Part shown: in pieces, positions 61,852 to 64,000 of the stretch
Position numbering within the stretch: the stretch's first letter is position 1
How the letters are laid out: the number at the start of each line of letters is the position of its first letter
Assembly: GCF_009299505.1 (NCBI RefSeq)
Contig: NZ_WBSM01000010.1
Location: forward strand, 1 to 64,000
Reading direction: 5' to 3'
Length of the DNA: 64,000 nucleotides
Origin: Bifidobacterium ramosum
Lineage (GTDB): Bacteria; Actinomycetota; Actinomycetes; Actinomycetales; Bifidobacteriaceae
Made by a program: the position numbers and the translations under genes
Notes under the pieces: generated by a model
Databases searched by the model: none
Told to the model about the DNA's origin: nothing
What the model saw: the letters and a program-made list of their open reading frames with translations, nothing else

Positions 61852-62844
61852 ATGTCTGCATCTCGTAAGACTGCGGCGACTACGGCTGCAGTGAACAGCG
61901 ACGGCACCGCAGCCGTCGTCGACAACATCGAAGCCGCAAAGCGCGCCCCGCTCGGCGTCAAGCTCTCCCGCCACTTCAAGCGCTACGGCGCGCTATGGCT
62001 CATGAGCCTGCCCGCCATGGCGTTCGTGGCTCTCTTCGCCTACGTGCCGATGTACGGCCTGCGCCTCGCCTTCTACAACTTCAATCCGAGCAAGGGCCTC
62101 ATGGGCGGCACATTCGCCGGCCTCAAATACTTCAACCAGTTCTTCAAGTCCGGCATGTTCACGCAGATCCTCACCAACACGCTGCGCATCTCCCTGTGGA
62201 CGCTGGTCATGGGCTTCATCGCGCCGATCATCCTCGCGTTGCTCATCAACCAGATCGGCTCCGTCAAGATCAAGTCGTTCGTGCAGACCGTCACCTATCT
62301 GCCGCACTTCATATCCACCGTCGTCATCGTCACGATGATCAACATCTTCCTTGCGCCGAACACCGGTCTGCTTGGTCGACTCTTCCCGAACTCCAACCTG
62401 CTCGCCGAACCGAACCTGTTCACTCCGATCTACTGGATCACCGAAGTCTGGCAGCACATGGGCTGGAACTGCATCATCTACCTCGCCGCGTTGTCATCCG
62501 TTGACCTCGCGCTGTACGAGGCCGCCAAGATCGACGGCGCCGGCCGACTGCAGCTCATCCGCTACGTCGACATCCCGACCATCATGCCGACCGTCGGCAT
62601 CATGCTCATCATGAACATGGGCAACGTGCTCAACGTCGGATTCGAGAAGGTCTTCCTCATGCAGAACTCGATGAACCTGTCCGCATCCGAAGTCATCTCG
62701 ACATACACGTACCGCATCGGTATTCTCGGCAACCAGTTCAGCTACGCGACGGCCATCGGCCTGTTCAACACCCTCGTCAACTTCTTCTTCCTCGTGCTCG
62801 CCAACTTCATCTCGAAGAAGGCGTCCGACACGAGCATCTTCTAG
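61852..62844 (+). CDS. Sugar ABC transporter permease (LplB type)
   Basis: A 330-residue permease with a 40-residue cytoplasmic tail, six TM segments (first YGALWLMSLPAMAFVALFAYVPMYGLRLAFY) and EAA loop EAAKIDGAGRLQLIRYVDIPTIMPTV. The SGMFTQILTNTLRISLWTLVMGFIAPIILALLINQI region is characteristic of the LplB/aldouronate-type subgroup, which imports uronic-acid-containing or other complex oligosaccharides; the substrate is not determined by this. The ribosome binding site is AAAGAAAG. It follows the broken binding-protein gene and precedes the second permease by 33 bp. Confidence 0.92.
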   Translation: MSASRKTAATTAAVNSDGTAAVVDNIEAAKRAPLGVKLSRHFKRYGALWLMSLPAMAFVALFAYVPMYGLRLAFYNFNPSKGLMGGTFAGLKYFNQFFKSGMFTQILTNTLRISLWTLVMGFIAPIILALLINQIGSVKIKSFVQTVTYLPHFISTVVIVTMINIFLAPNTGLLGRLFPNSNLLAEPNLFTPIYWITEVWQHMGWNCIIYLAALSSVDLALYEAAKIDGAGRLQLIRYVDIPTIMPTVGIMLIMNMGNVLNVGFEKVFLMQNSMNLSASEVISTYTYRIGILGNQFSYATAIGLFNTLVNFFFLVLANFISKKASDTSIF

Positions 62845-62877
62845 TCGCGAGCGTAACGGAAAGGTAAGGCAATCATC

Positions 62878-63840
62878 ATGACTAGTGCAACCGTGCAGCC
62901 GTCGCTCGCGCCGAAGACGAGCGCCGAGGACATCCCGTGGAATCCGAAGGTCCGGCAGACCAAGACCGTGTCCGACTGGATCACCGACATCGTGATCTGG
63001 GTCGTGCTGGCGTTGGTCGTCGTCGCGGTCATCTACCCGATCTGGTTCGTGATCATCGCATCGGTGTCGAACCAGACGGCCGTGAACCAGGGACAGGTGA
63101 CGATCTGGCCGAAGGGGTTCAACCTCGGCGGCTATGAGAAGGTGTTTTCCGACTCGCGCATCTGGCTCGGCTACTGGAACACGATCGTGTACTCGGTGGT
63201 CGGCACCGCGCTCAACATGCTTGTGACGATCCCGGTGTCGTTCGCGCTGTCGCGGCGCGAGTTCAAGCCGCGACGCATCATCCTGTTCCTGTTCACGTTC
63301 ACGATGTTCTTCTCCGGCGGCCTCATCCCGAACTACCTGCTGTTCAAGCAGCTCGGACTGCTCGACAACTGGCTCGTGTTCATCCTGCCGGGTGCGGTGT
63401 CGGTGTGGAACGTGATCATCGCGCGTTCGTTCTTCGAATCGTCGATCCCGGAGGAACTGCATGACGCGTCGCAGATCGACGGCCTCGGATACTGGGGCTA
63501 CTTCCTGAAGATCGTGATCCCGCTGAGCTCGGCCATCATCGCGGTGCTGGCGCTGTACTACTTCGTCGGCCACTGGAACGACTTCTTCACCGGCCTCGTG
63601 TACATCCGCGACACCGAGAAGCTGCCGTTGCAGAACGTGCTGCGTTCGATCCTGCTCGCCAACCAGACCGGCATCACCGGCGCGCAGTCGAGCGGCATGG
63701 ACCTCATCCAGCAGCGCGAGTTCGCCAACCAGATCAAGTACGGCGTAATCATCGTCTCCACGCTCCCGCTGCTCGTGCTCTATCCGTTCCTGCAGAAGTA
63801 CTTCAACAAGGGCGTCATGATCGGTGCGGTGAAGGGCTGA
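62878..63840 (+). CDS. Sugar ABC transporter permease (YtcP type)
   Basis: A 320-residue second permease with six TM segments and EAA loop ELHDASQIDGLGYWGYFLKIVIPLSSAI. The opening VIYPIWFVIIASVSNQTAVNQGQVTIWPKGFNLGGYEKVF and the ending QIKYGVIIVSTLPLLVLYPFLQKYFNKGVMIGAVKG are hallmarks of the YtcP partner of LplB. GGAAAGG precedes the ATG. No ATPase gene follows within the window. Confidence 0.93.
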   Translation: MTSATVQPSLAPKTSAEDIPWNPKVRQTKTVSDWITDIVIWVVLALVVVAVIYPIWFVIIASVSNQTAVNQGQVTIWPKGFNLGGYEKVFSDSRIWLGYWNTIVYSVVGTALNMLVTIPVSFALSRREFKPRRIILFLFTFTMFFSGGLIPNYLLFKQLGLLDNWLVFILPGAVSVWNVIIARSFFESSIPEELHDASQIDGLGYWGYFLKIVIPLSSAIIAVLALYYFVGHWNDFFTGLVYIRDTEKLPLQNVLRSILLANQTGITGAQSSGMDLIQQREFANQIKYGVIIVSTLPLLVLYPFLQKYFNKGVMIGAVKG

Positions 63841-63849
63841 CGCGTTACG

Positions 63850-63872
63850 CGGGAAGCCCGGTGTGGCTTCCC
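63850..63872 (+). terminator. Stem-loop after the permease; window tail
   Basis: GGGAAGCC pairs with GGCTTCCC over a 6-nt loop. No T-run. The last 130 bases hold small hairpins and no gene I can identify. Confidence 0.45.
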
Positions 63873-64000
63873 GTAGCGTCAGCCTGAGCGAGGCGGTAGC
63901 CGGGCGAAGGCCGGATTGCGTCTCGCTCGTAGAGCGAGTTCGTAATTGCTGGGCCGAAGACGAGCCGCTCCGTGGGAAACCACGGGAAACCCCCGGTAAT

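Overview
The window is chromosomal DNA of a high-GC actinobacterium, almost certainly a Bifidobacterium. The clues are the argS-lysA / hom-thrB order, a single glucose/GlcNAc-type PTS, many LacI regulators paired with CUT1 sugar ABC transporters, and GH127/GH36/GH35/GH43 enzymes of the bifidobacterial type. The species cannot be named from sequence alone. The load of type II arabinogalactan (gum, arabinogalactan-protein) enzymes plus glucuronate catabolism would suit a strain from a gum- or plant-eating host, but that is inference.

Layout. 0-19.3 kb is mostly housekeeping: a truncated CYTH-like gene, tRNA-Arg(CCG), ridA, an amino-acid permease, argS, lysA, a divergent PTS pair (EIIA and EIICB), hom, thrB, a Maf-Nudix fusion, an aldo/keto reductase and a two-gene heterodimeric ABC exporter. 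19.6-55.3 kb is a glycan island: GH36 alpha-galactosidase; a LacI regulator divergent from a CUT1 transporter (binding protein plus two permeases) followed by GH35; GH43; GH127; an AraC regulator; a DeoR/LacI hybrid regulator; a DUF2264 (GH154-like) enzyme; galE; an Eis-like acetyltransferase; GH30; a LacI regulator divergent from uxaC-uxuB-manD (glucuronate to 2-keto-3-deoxygluconate); and GH59. 55.6-64 kb holds two more LacI genes, a DUF234-type ATPase, and a second CUT1 transporter whose binding-protein gene is broken by an in-frame TGA.

How it fits together. The secreted lipoprotein and permeases would import galactose/arabinose oligosaccharides. GH35, GH30, GH59 and GH43 would trim galactan and arabinose, GH127 would remove beta-L-arabinofuranose and GH36 alpha-galactose. 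DUF2264 may release the terminal glucuronate that caps type II arabinogalactan side chains, and UxaC-UxuB-ManD would take that glucuronate to KDG. No KDG kinase or aldolase lies in the window.

The most unusual non-coding content is a set of intergenic palindrome families. Family A has about 22 copies of a roughly 50-bp hairpin (arm AACGGACATACAGCCGATT), mostly in three quasi-regular arrays at 31.3-31.9, 34.4-34.8 and 38.4-39.3 kb, with covarying arm changes. Family B has three nested inverted repeats of about 190-220 bp, each 60-90 bp before a start codon. Family C has twelve 50-80-bp near-perfect palindromes, often in pairs, mainly after genes. Family D has four copies of a CTCCCCTC-type repeat between co-oriented genes. 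No transposase is present to explain them.
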